From NCBI GenBank assembly GCA_964393615.1, contig CAYMUR010000005.1, positions 1 to 64,000 on the forward strand: a DNA stretch of 64,000 bases, read 5' to 3'. A program made the position numbers and the translations under genes. This DNA is from CAYMUR01 sp964393615. GTDB taxonomy: Bacteria > Planctomycetota > Planctomycetia > Pirellulales > Pirellulaceae. The notes under the pieces were generated by a model that worked only from the letters and a program-made list of their open reading frames with translations, was not told the origin of the DNA and did not search any database. Of the stretch, positions 35,541 through 44,825 are shown piece by piece. The number at the start of each line of letters is the position of its first letter. The stretch's first letter is position 1.

Positions 35541-36572
35541 ATGGCAATTCTCGTCACCGGGGCAGCTGGTTTTATCGGAATGCATGTGGCAAAACATTGC
35601 CTAGCGAATGGCCACACCGTCGTAGGCATCGACAATCTAAATGACTATTATGATGTTGCTTTGAAAGAACGACGAATTGCCTTATTGGAGAATCAGGAGC
35701 ACTTCGTCTTTCACCGTTTTGACCTGAGAGATCGCGACGCAACAGGGGATCTTTTTCAGTCATTTGAATTTCAGACAGTGATTCATTTGGCCGCTCAGGC
35801 AGGTGTTCGTTATTCACTCGAAGCGCCCCAGGCGTATATAGACAGCAACTTAGTCGCTTTTGGTAATATTCTCGAAGGTTGCCGTCAGCGGGGTGTCAAG
35901 CATTTGATCTATGCGTCATCCAGTTCGGTGTATGGTGCTAACACGCATATTCCTTTTGCAGTAGGTGATAACGTTGACCATCCGATCAGCTTGTATGCGG
36001 CAACAAAAAAATCTAACGAACTCATGGCTCATGCTTATAGCCATTTGTTTCAGTTACCGACGACTGGCTTGCGATTGTTTACAGTCTATGGTCCCTGGGG
36101 ACGGCCGGATATGGCATTGTATTTGTTCACCCAGGCAATACTGGAAGGGCGTCCAATAGATATTTACAACAATGGTGAAATGAAACGTGATTTTACCTAT
36201 GTGGATGATGTCGTCGAATCAGTTTATCGCCTCGTGTCACAACCGGCCACGGAAAATCCTGATTGGACCGGCGATGCACCCGATCCTGCCACTAGTAACG
36301 CACCTTATCGTATTTACAATGTAGGCTGTCATCAGCCGGTTGCACTACTGGATTTTATCGAAACGCTTGAGGAATGCCTTCAGGTGAAGGCAATCAGGAA
36401 TTATTTGCCGTTGCAGCCTGGAGATGTACCTACTACTTTCGCTGATGTTTCAGCACTCCGTGATCATATTGATTACGAACCGCACACATCGTTACGTGAT
36501 GGAATTGAGAAGTTTGTCCAGTGGTATCAATCCTACCATTCTGGGACAGAAAAAGACTCGCAGTGCGAATAA
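35541..36572 (+). CDS. NAD-dependent nucleotide-sugar epimerase (UDP-glucuronate 4-epimerase-like)
   Basis: The product is 343 residues, an extended SDR. It starts ILVTGAAGFIGMHVAKHCLANGH (NAD-binding GxxGxxG), with IDNLNDYYDVALKERRIALL as the second strand. The catalytic region has ASSSSVYGANTHIPF and LYAATKKSNELMAHAY (YxxxK). GLRLFTVYGPWGRPDMALYLFT is typical of the UDP-glucuronate 4-epimerase group, which makes UDP-galacturonate for capsules. ATG 35541 was chosen because the Rossmann fold begins there; the open frame runs about 57 codons further upstream without similarity. Exact substrate is inferred. Confidence 0.92.
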   Translation: MAILVTGAAGFIGMHVAKHCLANGHTVVGIDNLNDYYDVALKERRIALLENQEHFVFHRFDLRDRDATGDLFQSFEFQTVIHLAAQAGVRYSLEAPQAYIDSNLVAFGNILEGCRQRGVKHLIYASSSSVYGANTHIPFAVGDNVDHPISLYAATKKSNELMAHAYSHLFQLPTTGLRLFTVYGPWGRPDMALYLFTQAILEGRPIDIYNNGEMKRDFTYVDDVVESVYRLVSQPATENPDWTGDAPDPATSNAPYRIYNVGCHQPVALLDFIETLEECLQVKAIRNYLPLQPGDVPTTFADVSALRDHIDYEPHTSLRDGIEKFVQWYQSYHSGTEKDSQCE

Positions 36573-36703
36573 CACCGCTGGCAGCTAATCGTATTGGTGG
36601 TGGCACCTTCAAGATGGAATGGCTCCGTGTGGGTTTGGCAACAAGAGTCGTTTTCCTATCGAGAAGATTGTAGCAAAAAGCGTGCAGTTTTCAATTTCAT
36701 GGA

Positions 36704-39430
36704 CTACTGCAAATCAGTGGCCGTACCGTGTTGCGCCAGTCGATACGCATTTTGTAACTCTTGGTCGTCCGGTCGCCTGCGAAGACACCATCGTAAATGT
36801 TGGAGCGATTCTGTGTTTTTTCCAGCATGAACCAATGCCATCGCCAACGTTTTTCTCCACGTCAAATCTTCTGGTGTGATGCGAATTGCTTGTCGGAGAC
36901 AGGCAATGGCAGATTCGTTGTTTTTTACTTGAAAATGTAACCAGTAAGCCGTTTTCCACGATTTAGCAATTTTTTCGGATGTGTGGCTAGGCGGATCACG
37001 TTGCAACCTGGCTTGGTACTGTTTTGCAATGTATCGGGCCGGCTCGTATTGTCGTGCATCATAGTAATAGGTGAACATTGAAATGAGATCGTCTGCCTCA
37101 GGTTTCAAGGTACGGACCACTAACTCTACTGGTAGCAGGTCGCTTAGCGACTCAATGACAATCTGGCGGTAAGATGTCTCGCGATGAAAGGTTTTCTGCC
37201 AATAGGTGAGGGCTTGTTGAATATCACCGCGCATGGAAGCTTCTTGAGCTGCAGCCAACAGGACACTACCTTTGTAGGGGCGCACGCGAAGCGCCTGTTG
37301 AGTTAACATGGATTTATGGCTATTTCCCATACCTTGCAGGAAACATAAGTCACCGAGATACACATAGCCGTCCCCTTGGAGTGGGCACAGGTAGATTGCT
37401 CGTCTGGCATAATGTGCTGCCATTTCAAGTTTGTGGCGATTGTCACCCACGGCAACTGTGAGCCACTGATCTAACCCCTCACGTGATTCGAACTTGGATG
37501 CTAGTGCGGCGTCCCGGATACTATTTAATCCTAAAGCGTTGTCGGCAAATTGTTGCTTTTGTTCAAATTCGCGCAAATAAATTGCAGACATTCTCAAATT
37601 AGCACGTGTGTCGTAGGGACAGAGTTTTAAAATGTACCGAAGTTCTTTTGCCATCTGCTCGGTTCTTACTACTGAAAATCTGGCAGCGGCGGCGTCGATT
37701 GGTTTACTTTCTGAAACTTCTATTATCTCTTCTTTCGATCGTTCTTGCTCGGCGAATGACAGTCTCAAATATCGATCCCAAGAGGCGGCTGCTAATGCGG
37801 GGGGTAAACGATTGGCGACCATAGCGGCGCTGAGGAAGGCCAAAATGGTTGTCCATAAGACACTTTTCGAGTACGACACGGTCGTCCCTGGTTCTACCCT
37901 TTTGCCATCTGCCAGAGAAAGCTGGTAGATGCGACAGGCACAGGCCGTCAGAATCGCGGTGACTGTTGCACAAGCAGGAATGTACCACACAAAATCTACT
38001 AGAGAGTGCACGACACTGACAACGAGTGAACCAGTCACAGCACCCCAACACGCAATATCTTGTGTCAGCTTAAGGTGTCGAAATCCGTGCATACACCATC
38101 GTGCCACTAACAAGAGGCTACACAGCAGTATACAGAAACCGAAGACGCCGGTTTCCGAAAGTATTTGCAAGTACCCACTCTCGGCATGCGTATACTCCAC
38201 ATCTGACGGAGATTGAAAATACATAGGGTAGGAATAACGGTGCGTACCGCCCCCCGTTCCAATCCATGAAAAATCAGTGAATGCCTTCCAGTTGGCGGCC
38301 CATATTTCCCCTCGAGAAAAAGCGGCAGATAAATCATTCCATGACCAACTGTGTAGCGAAGAGAATTGGCGGATTAAGTGATCATATCCGTGAATTAGTA
38401 AAGCTGCTGTGCCCAGTACGATGGCAGTTGCCGCTGTTAGGAGCAAATTTCGGGTAAGGATTTTCTGGCTGGCATAAAGACCACCGACCATGAAAATGGA
38501 GATCAGTACCACGAGAACACCGGCGCGGGAAAAGGCGAGAAAACTTCCAAAAGTCACGATACCGAGGCTCAGTGGTGCGCCAAGCCAGGCGAGTCCTTTG
38601 AATGTACGTTTTTCAGTTTTCGTGAATGGTCGGATGGTAGGCTGTTCTTTTTGTTGTGCACGATGGGTTGTCCACCAGATTAAGGGACCCACACCTAGTG
38701 CCAGGAAATGGGCAAAATGATTTTCATTTGCAAAAGTTCCTTTGGCGGCTAACCACGTATTGCGGAAGGGGGATTCGTAGATCCACAGAAATTTACCATT
38801 GCCGACGAGGTATTGTGAGATACCCAGAATTCCCATGGTTAACGTTGCCAGAGCCAGCCAACGCAGCAATGTTTCCACATCCGTCATGTGATGGATTCGT
38901 TGGACGACTAGTAGAAATAGTAGGCAATAACTAGCAAACATCACGAGCGCACTTCGAGTTACCATGGGAGCGATGGTCAAGAACGGCCATTCGCCAAATT
39001 GCATTTGATGACTGATTGGTGCGGTCCAGGTTGATAGAAGTTCATTCAGTGTCGGCGAGATAAAATTGCAAAGTATGCCCGGTAATGGAACGCATTGGAT
39101 AATCAGAAGGCAGACGCCTGCGAGAAAAAGTGGTTCTGCACCTGAACGCTGAAAAATCGGTTGTGGCCGTAAGATTTGGCCGAGACTCCATGCTAACGAT
39201 CCGATGATGACACAGGTGACAAATACTAATTGTCCCCAGGGGTGCCGTCCGGCCATAAACAATGGTGCTACGAATACCAGGCTTGCCAACGACCAGTCTG
39301 CCAGCCGATCCAATAGGATGGTTGTTTTGTTCGCAAACGGAATCTTTGCACGCAGTCGATGCAGGCCAAAAACTAATGAGAGATGATCGTTATTGTCCCG
39401 TGTTGCTTGAGGATTCTTGATTCGGTCCAT
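36704..39430 (-). CDS. O-antigen ligase-like membrane protein with C-terminal TPR domain
   Basis: This 908-residue protein combines an N-terminal polytopic membrane part (residues about 30-520) with a long soluble helical C-terminal part. The O-antigen ligase signature is around FLAFSRAGVLVVLISIFMVGG followed by a periplasmic loop containing GTGGGTHRYSYPMYF. The C-terminal third has helix-pair repeats such as LTWRKTLAMALVHAGKNTESLQHLRWCLRRRPDD, in TPR style. It begins 15 bases after the Wzc-type kinase gene, so wza-wzc and this gene form one operon. ATG 39430 was chosen over TTG 39439. Its probable role is polymerisation or ligation of the exported polysaccharide. Confidence 0.88.
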   Translation of the reverse strand: MDRIKNPQATRDNNDHLSLVFGLHRLRAKIPFANKTTILLDRLADWSLASLVFVAPLFMAGRHPWGQLVFVTCVIIGSLAWSLGQILRPQPIFQRSGAEPLFLAGVCLLIIQCVPLPGILCNFISPTLNELLSTWTAPISHQMQFGEWPFLTIAPMVTRSALVMFASYCLLFLLVVQRIHHMTDVETLLRWLALATLTMGILGISQYLVGNGKFLWIYESPFRNTWLAAKGTFANENHFAHFLALGVGPLIWWTTHRAQQKEQPTIRPFTKTEKRTFKGLAWLGAPLSLGIVTFGSFLAFSRAGVLVVLISIFMVGGLYASQKILTRNLLLTAATAIVLGTAALLIHGYDHLIRQFSSLHSWSWNDLSAAFSRGEIWAANWKAFTDFSWIGTGGGTHRYSYPMYFQSPSDVEYTHAESGYLQILSETGVFGFCILLCSLLLVARWCMHGFRHLKLTQDIACWGAVTGSLVVSVVHSLVDFVWYIPACATVTAILTACACRIYQLSLADGKRVEPGTTVSYSKSVLWTTILAFLSAAMVANRLPPALAAASWDRYLRLSFAEQERSKEEIIEVSESKPIDAAAARFSVVRTEQMAKELRYILKLCPYDTRANLRMSAIYLREFEQKQQFADNALGLNSIRDAALASKFESREGLDQWLTVAVGDNRHKLEMAAHYARRAIYLCPLQGDGYVYLGDLCFLQGMGNSHKSMLTQQALRVRPYKGSVLLAAAQEASMRGDIQQALTYWQKTFHRETSYRQIVIESLSDLLPVELVVRTLKPEADDLISMFTYYYDARQYEPARYIAKQYQARLQRDPPSHTSEKIAKSWKTAYWLHFQVKNNESAIACLRQAIRITPEDLTWRKTLAMALVHAGKNTESLQHLRWCLRRRPDDQELQNAYRLAQHGTATDLQ

Positions 39431-39445
39431 GACGGTCAACGGTAG

Positions 39446-41818
39446 TCAGGCAGCTCGGCGCGGTTTAATAGGTGATCTCGGAGTCTCATCTCGAGGAGAA
39501 TTTTTCGGGCACGTCGATTCGTCGTGTAAAGGAAGATCGGTATTACTGCCAGAAAGATTTTGGGACAATTCTGGAGATTCGTCTTCTACCGTTTTATCTT
39601 CATCCTCGTAACCGTATGTGTAGCTATAGTCGTGTCCATAATATCCCGTTTTGCTGTTGGCAATGCGGTTTGCGACAACACCAAGCATTTTGACATTAAG
39701 CGAACGTATGTTTTCGGTGGCACGCAATACCAACCGGCGGTGGTTTTTTTCCGGTTGTACGACAAGAACCACTCCGTGGGTTACCTTCCCCACAATCGCA
39801 GCATCGGGTGCAGCCATGATGGGGGGGCAGTCGATGAGTACTTGGTCATAAACCGATTCTGCCCAGCCAATGACATCTCCCATTCTTGGTGACGCAAGTA
39901 ATTCAGCAGGGTCAGATGGTCGAGGCCCACAGGCGAGTAAGTCCAGTCCATCGATACCCGATGGCAAAATTAGATCTTGACAACTCTTTGTGATTTCACC
40001 GGTGGAACGTAAGACAACGGACAATCCTCCCAGCCCCCGCTTATCCAAAAGCCGTGTTAAACCGGGGCGGCGGAGATCGGCGTCGATGAGCAAAGTACGT
40101 TTCCCAGCCAAAGCAAAGGTGGTTGCCAGGTTGGAAACGATCGTTGTCTTGCCATCCCCTGGTTGAGAACTTGTGATGGCCAGGCAAGTCGTATCATCGT
40201 CTGAAAAAGCGAGTGTTGTACGCAATGTGCGGAATGCTTCACTGGCAATGTCGTCTGGGGAAACAAAGGTTTGAATAGAGTCGATTCCTTGTGAGTCATT
40301 AGTGGGCATGTCGCGCACAACCGCCAACAATGGGATCCCCATCTGGTCGGTCATTTCATCAGGTGATCGGAAGCGATCATCAAGGATATCTACTACGTAA
40401 ACCAGGACGATTCCCAGTCCGAAACCTCCCAGGCTTGCTATTAACGCAACAAAAGCAAGTCGTGGCGAGACTGGTGCACTCGGTAGCGTAGGGTCTGAGA
40501 CGACTGCGACACGCAGGTCAGACCGGTTCTGTCCAATATCAAGATTGGTGATATTGTCAAGTAATGCGTCGTGGTGCTTGTTCAATCGCTCCACATCATG
40601 TTCCACCATTTGAAGTGCGAACAGACGGTCGTTCAATTTTACGGCTTCTGATTCCAAAGCGGCGTACTGATGCAAGAGATCTTTTTCATGTCGCTTTGTT
40701 TCAAGCAGTCGTTCCTCTAACATCGAAATTAAAAGAGCCCCCAGGCGGTCGTTCTGTAGAGAGTTTGAATGGTGGTCAGAATACTCTAGATATTCGTTTC
40801 GATATTGTTGGGCGCGTGCGATAGATTCTTCTAACTGGACAATTTCGGGGTGTGTTGGTCCGAAATGTGTGCGCCAGGCGACGAGTTTTGCCTGCTCCGC
40901 GATCATTTTCTGTTCGATGTCGTTCATCAGCTGTATTGACTGTGGGTTTAAACCGAGCGTATTGGCAAGTAACTGATCACCCAATCCAGGCTCGATACGG
41001 CTGAAGTGCTGTCGCAAATCACGGCCTTGACGTACCGCTTCGCGGACTGAACTCAAAGTCGCTTGGGCTTGAAGGCGTTCTTTTTGAACATCGATAAGTG
41101 TTTCATTGATGCGGACCACTCGTTGTACAGTTGGGTGTAAAATAGTACTGTCTTCTCGTAGTCCGAATTCGCGGGCCGAACGTTTTATTTCGAGCAATTG
41201 CAATTTTTTTTGTTCTAACGCCGTTTGAATTTCTTTTCGTTCTTTCTCGAGGATCTTGACGATCTGGACAGAATTATCTTTATGGTTCTTTTCAATGAAA
41301 TCCAGATAAGAATCCACCACTGCGGAGAGGACAGCCTTGGCCGCAGCAGCTTTGTTGGAACGGTAGACCAGTTTAATAATGTTTGTTTGTCGAGTGGCTT
41401 TTGCAACCAAGTTTTCGCTTAACACATCGATCCAGCGATCAGCGGGAACCGAAAGGAAGTCAACGTGCGCAAACTCAGGCAAGTGAAGGATTTTTTGTAC
41501 GGCGCCATTTAAGACAATATTGCTGTGGAACAATTGCTCATAGGTGGGAATCAACGCCTGTTGATTTCCGTCCTGGGTCTTGGATGCGTTCCATACGTGG
41601 GTGTTTTGCGTAATTAATAACGATGAAGTCGCTTCGTAGGTAGGTTTTGTGGTGAAAAAATAGATGGTAGCAAAGAGAGCGGAAACGACCATTGCACCTA
41701 TGAGGTACCATTTTCGATACAGGAGAACACGCAGGAATCGTGAAGCAGCGTGAATCGCTTCCGCCGTCGTGTTTTCGGATGGTATCGCTTCGTGGCTCGT
41801 AGAAAAGTCGTTAGTCAT
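39446..41818 (-). CDS. wzc: Polysaccharide co-polymerase and tyrosine autokinase (Wzc-type) with RRAA tail
   Basis: This 790-residue protein has a Wzz domain between two transmembrane helices (around residues 40-60 and 440-465) enclosing a long coiled-coil periplasmic part. The cytoplasmic BY-kinase shows Walker A SSQPGDGKTTIVSNLA with Lys557, A' LLIDADLRRPGL and Walker B VLIDCPPI. The C-terminal tyrosine cluster runs from Tyr726 to Tyr737, with six Tyr in twelve residues, the usual autophosphorylation site. It pairs with the Wza-type protein 18 bases upstream and with the CpsB-like phosphatase at 46424-47269. The very C-terminus is basic and ends KPRRAA, unlike E. coli Wzc. Confidence 0.95.
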   Translation of the reverse strand: MTNDFSTSHEAIPSENTTAEAIHAASRFLRVLLYRKWYLIGAMVVSALFATIYFFTTKPTYEATSSLLITQNTHVWNASKTQDGNQQALIPTYEQLFHSNIVLNGAVQKILHLPEFAHVDFLSVPADRWIDVLSENLVAKATRQTNIIKLVYRSNKAAAAKAVLSAVVDSYLDFIEKNHKDNSVQIVKILEKERKEIQTALEQKKLQLLEIKRSAREFGLREDSTILHPTVQRVVRINETLIDVQKERLQAQATLSSVREAVRQGRDLRQHFSRIEPGLGDQLLANTLGLNPQSIQLMNDIEQKMIAEQAKLVAWRTHFGPTHPEIVQLEESIARAQQYRNEYLEYSDHHSNSLQNDRLGALLISMLEERLLETKRHEKDLLHQYAALESEAVKLNDRLFALQMVEHDVERLNKHHDALLDNITNLDIGQNRSDLRVAVVSDPTLPSAPVSPRLAFVALIASLGGFGLGIVLVYVVDILDDRFRSPDEMTDQMGIPLLAVVRDMPTNDSQGIDSIQTFVSPDDIASEAFRTLRTTLAFSDDDTTCLAITSSQPGDGKTTIVSNLATTFALAGKRTLLIDADLRRPGLTRLLDKRGLGGLSVVLRSTGEITKSCQDLILPSGIDGLDLLACGPRPSDPAELLASPRMGDVIGWAESVYDQVLIDCPPIMAAPDAAIVGKVTHGVVLVVQPEKNHRRLVLRATENIRSLNVKMLGVVANRIANSKTGYYGHDYSYTYGYEDEDKTVEDESPELSQNLSGSNTDLPLHDESTCPKNSPRDETPRSPIKPRRAA

Positions 41819-41836
41819 TGCTATGGTTGGCCGACG

Positions 41837-42955
41837 TTAGACGCCCGGGATTGCGCTGCTAAAACCAAACCGGATGAAGCTTCTTAACGTTTCGACGGTA
41901 AAGGTGACGGGAGTCTCTTCGATACTTATCACGTCTCCTGCTGCGAGCCGAAGGTTGTCACGGCTGTTTCGTTTGGCTGCACGGACGGATGCGCCAATGC
42001 TAATCAGTTGGTCGCTATCTGGTATATGACGAATGATCCGGATTTTGTCGGCCAACTGAATTGTTCGGCCACCAGCCAAAGCTAATGCATCCAGTAAACG
42101 TAGGTCTTTGCCGGCAGGAAGTTCGTATGCATCAGGCTTGTTCACCAAGCCAATGACTTGAATGGCTGCTGGCTCTCGCGGTAAGACTTTGATGACCGTT
42201 CCATCGTCCACGTGATAATCGACATCAGGCTTCGGGGATGCTAGGTCGATCTGGTGAACGGTCCCGGACTGTTGTTCGGCCAAACCGGTTTCTGTCTTGG
42301 TGTAGGGAGCATTCGAATCTTGATAAGAGGTCATGCGTACGTTTTGTCCAGCAGTCCCTACGTCTTGCTGGCTTATTCCACGGTTTTGTGGATGCCAGAC
42401 TTCGATCATGGTCCCAGCATCCTCGTGCAGGCCTTCTGCGGCTACGATCGCGGTGAGAACGCCGCTGTCCACAATCGGTATATCGTACCTGCCTGGCTTG
42501 TTTACTGCTCCCATAACGGTAACAACGTTGGAACGTCTGGCTTCGATCGAAATGGCGACAGTTGGGGAGACATATTTGCCTCGACGTACGCTTTCGTTGC
42601 GAACTAGCTGTTCAGCTTGGGTGAACGTTAGCCGGTTGACACGAACCGGGCCAACTACTGGCACGTCAATAAATCCTTCGTCGGATACACGGAGCGGCCA
42701 TGTGCGGGGTTCTTCTTTTTCCATTCCCGTCGTGATGGTTACGTTTACTAGATCTCCTTGGACAAGGACATCGCTTGACACGGATGGGCCCGTAAGCTTT
42801 GTCAGATCAACACTGGTTGGTCGAATAGCATGAGTTGGCACGTACTCGTGTGGTAACGTCCTGGCGACATACATCGTTTGGTTGCAACCACCTGCCAAAG
42901 TCGAAACGATAGCGATGATATAAGGTATCGGATGGTGTGTCACTATGTAACGCAT
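41837..42955 (-). CDS. wza: Polysaccharide export lipoprotein (Wza-like, SLBB)
   Basis: This 372-residue outer-membrane export channel component has a lipoprotein signal peptide, with a hydrophobic stretch ending AGG-Cys24. The Poly_export domain follows (VLVQGDLVNVTITTG to RVNRLTFTQAEQLVRNE), then SLBB-type domains around VTVMGAVNKPGRYDIP and IQVIGLVNKPDAYELP. I chose the ATG at 42955, which follows the preceding stop by one base (TAGCATG); an earlier start would overlap the upstream gene and lack a proper signal peptide. An insert rich in Gln and Thr lies between the SLBB copies (residues about 200-245). Confidence 0.93.
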   Translation of the reverse strand: MRYIVTHHPIPYIIAIVSTLAGGCNQTMYVARTLPHEYVPTHAIRPTSVDLTKLTGPSVSSDVLVQGDLVNVTITTGMEKEEPRTWPLRVSDEGFIDVPVVGPVRVNRLTFTQAEQLVRNESVRRGKYVSPTVAISIEARRSNVVTVMGAVNKPGRYDIPIVDSGVLTAIVAAEGLHEDAGTMIEVWHPQNRGISQQDVGTAGQNVRMTSYQDSNAPYTKTETGLAEQQSGTVHQIDLASPKPDVDYHVDDGTVIKVLPREPAAIQVIGLVNKPDAYELPAGKDLRLLDALALAGGRTIQLADKIRIIRHIPDSDQLISIGASVRAAKRNSRDNLRLAAGDVISIEETPVTFTVETLRSFIRFGFSSAIPGV

Positions 42956-42956
42956 G

Positions 42957-43520
42957 CTAGCTGGCAGGTTGAGCCGTGTTGTCAGAGTTAGAAATAATCG
43001 TAAGCGGTATGGCAATAGCACCAGCCAGGATCAAGGCTACGAGGAGTTTGTCGGACTTTATAAGCGATCCAAACTCGCGTTGGCCTCGCTGCACAGACTT
43101 GCTGGCGACTATGAGTAAATCTTGACGGGCGTTTGGTGGTGCGGTACCAGATTTCCAGCATCGACACCAGACAGGTGAACCGAATACGGAAAGCCGGTAT
43201 TCTCCCGTGTTCAATGGCGAAATGGCGAAACGACCGTGCTCGTCCGTCGTAGTGTGAGTTGGTGCGTCATGTTTGCTTGCGATTTGGATATTTGCGTTGG
43301 CTAATTGCTGTCCCTGGCCGTCGATCACGAGCCCACGCACCTCATTCATGGCGGTTAATTCGACGTCGACGAAAAGAGGCTGTTTAGTTTGACTGACCGA
43401 AATATTTTTTTGGTTGGTGGTCGATTCTACAGCGGCCAACCTGGCAGTAGGCAAGAGCATTACCACGGTCATGACAACCCTGGTCAGCTGGTAAACAAAC
43501 TTGGTTGGTCGAGATGCCAC
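42957..43520 (-). CDS. TAPP-motif secreted tail-anchored protein, copy 1
   Basis: This 187-residue protein of unknown function has a Sec signal peptide (hydrophobic segment near residues 13-30, cleavage after RLAA likely). A carboxypeptidase-regulatory-like beta-sandwich follows, with VRGLVIDGQGQQLANANIQI, TTDEHGRFAISPLNTGEYRL and then CRCWKSGTAPPNARQDLLIV and RGQ. The C-terminal hydrophobic helix LLVALILAGAIAIPLTII is followed by a short polar tail. The domain order matches its two neighbours. It ends one base before wza and so is translationally linked to the export genes. I infer a structural or adaptor role at the cell envelope. Confidence 0.82.
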   Translation of the reverse strand: MASRPTKFVYQLTRVVMTVVMLLPTARLAAVESTTNQKNISVSQTKQPLFVDVELTAMNEVRGLVIDGQGQQLANANIQIASKHDAPTHTTTDEHGRFAISPLNTGEYRLSVFGSPVWCRCWKSGTAPPNARQDLLIVASKSVQRGQREFGSLIKSDKLLVALILAGAIAIPLTIISNSDNTAQPAS

Positions 43521-43630
43521 TCGTTATCTCCTCGTAGGGTAGTTGGTTGGTAGTAGTGGTTAGAAAGAAATAGCCGTTGTGGTGAATCCTGGTTGTGTTG
43601 GGTCGGCCGTGTTAATGAAAATCGTTTCTC

Positions 43631-44185
43631 TCAACTAGATGGGCTTCGATCACGGTCTGTGCGGTTGTTGTGCATTATGACAGGCACTGCGACTAGTAGT
43701 GCAGTCAAACCCAGCACAATATGGGGATGAGCAAACAGGGCGTTTGCGGGACTCCATTGTCCTCGGTGAATGTCAGTTGTCTGTACAAGGAGCGCTTGAT
43801 TAGCTGCATGTGGTGGTGCCGTTTTAGGTTGCCAAACTCGAAGCCATGTTGAACCTTTACTTGAGACCAGATGATAAATACCACCATGTGGGAGTGTGAT
43901 TTCAAAAACACCATGATTGTCCGATGTTAACGTGGTGACTCTTTTGCCTTTATAGGAAATGGTGAGATTGCCTTGGGGACAGCGAGTACCATCTTCATTG
44001 ACGATGACTCCACGTAAAACGTTTCCCCTCTGTAAAGTGACATCGTTGAGGACGGGCTGGGTAGTGGAAACGGATACATCTCTTTCTGAGACAGGCTTGG
44101 CTGCCAAAGCAAGCTGCCATGGCAATGCGATTTGAAAGCCAACCAGCAATACAAGTAAAGGATATCTTTTATAGAAAGGGCGCAT
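43631..44185 (-). CDS. TAPP-motif secreted tail-anchored protein, copy 2
   Basis: This 184-residue paralogue of the preceding gene has a signal peptide ending LALAA, a beta-sandwich domain with LRGVIVNEDGTRCPQGNLTI and TSDNHGVFEITLPHGGIYHL, then LRVWQPKTAPPHAANQALLV and HRGQ. A hydrophobic helix VLGLTALLVAVPVIM and a basic, Arg/Asp-rich tail complete it. The start at 44185 gives a proper signal peptide; the open frame extends 42 codons upstream. It lies 110 bases upstream of copy 1. Confidence 0.8.
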   Translation of the reverse strand: MRPFYKRYPLLVLLVGFQIALPWQLALAAKPVSERDVSVSTTQPVLNDVTLQRGNVLRGVIVNEDGTRCPQGNLTISYKGKRVTTLTSDNHGVFEITLPHGGIYHLVSSKGSTWLRVWQPKTAPPHAANQALLVQTTDIHRGQWSPANALFAHPHIVLGLTALLVAVPVIMHNNRTDRDRSPSS

Positions 44186-44825
44186 AATCGTTGATTCCAT
44201 GAACTCGATGACTGATAAGAAATCCTGGCAATTCGAAGTCCGACAAAATATCTTTGTCGATAAACATGTTTCATGTCGAAGAAATCCGACCTTGAAAAGC
44301 GGCCAGATCATATAGCATTCACGACGAGCTTAAAAGATCAACCGGATAGCAAAATACAAGCGAACATTTGTCGAATCGATTCCATGCAAAGCAGGCAGTG
44401 CTGGCATGGTATGTTCTGTGCTAACAGACGTGAAAAATTTCTAAAACAGACCAATCTGTCATGTCTGGCACATGCTTTATAGAAGCTCGTCAAATGCCGC
44501 TGGCGGGACAGGCAAAAGTTAGTTGGCTTGGTGATCGGTGTTTCACCAGTGATTCGCAATGAAGCCAAATGAGAAAGGAACGCTAAAGCATTCAAAAGAT
44601 GCGGAATCAGAGCGGTTGAGTCTGAAAATATAACGATAGCGGTGATAAAGTTGCCACGATCAAACCTGTGAAAATCATCGATTGTTTACCATGGTGCTTC
44701 GTAATGGTCAGGACGAAACGACAAAAAGGCTGGCAAACATGTGAACAGATTGGATACGAGGATGTCACCCAACAACTTCTAACATGTGACACGGTTGAGA
44801 CGAGAATCGTTGACAGTGGAGCATA
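44186..44825. other. Spacer between TAPP copies 2 and 3
   Basis: About 640 bases with no supportable gene. Open frames on the minus strand (44338-44595 and 44607-44792) have unusual composition and no signal, repeat or TAPP motif. I searched for a further degraded TAPP copy and did not find one. A promoter for the wza-wzc operon may lie here. Confidence 0.45.
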
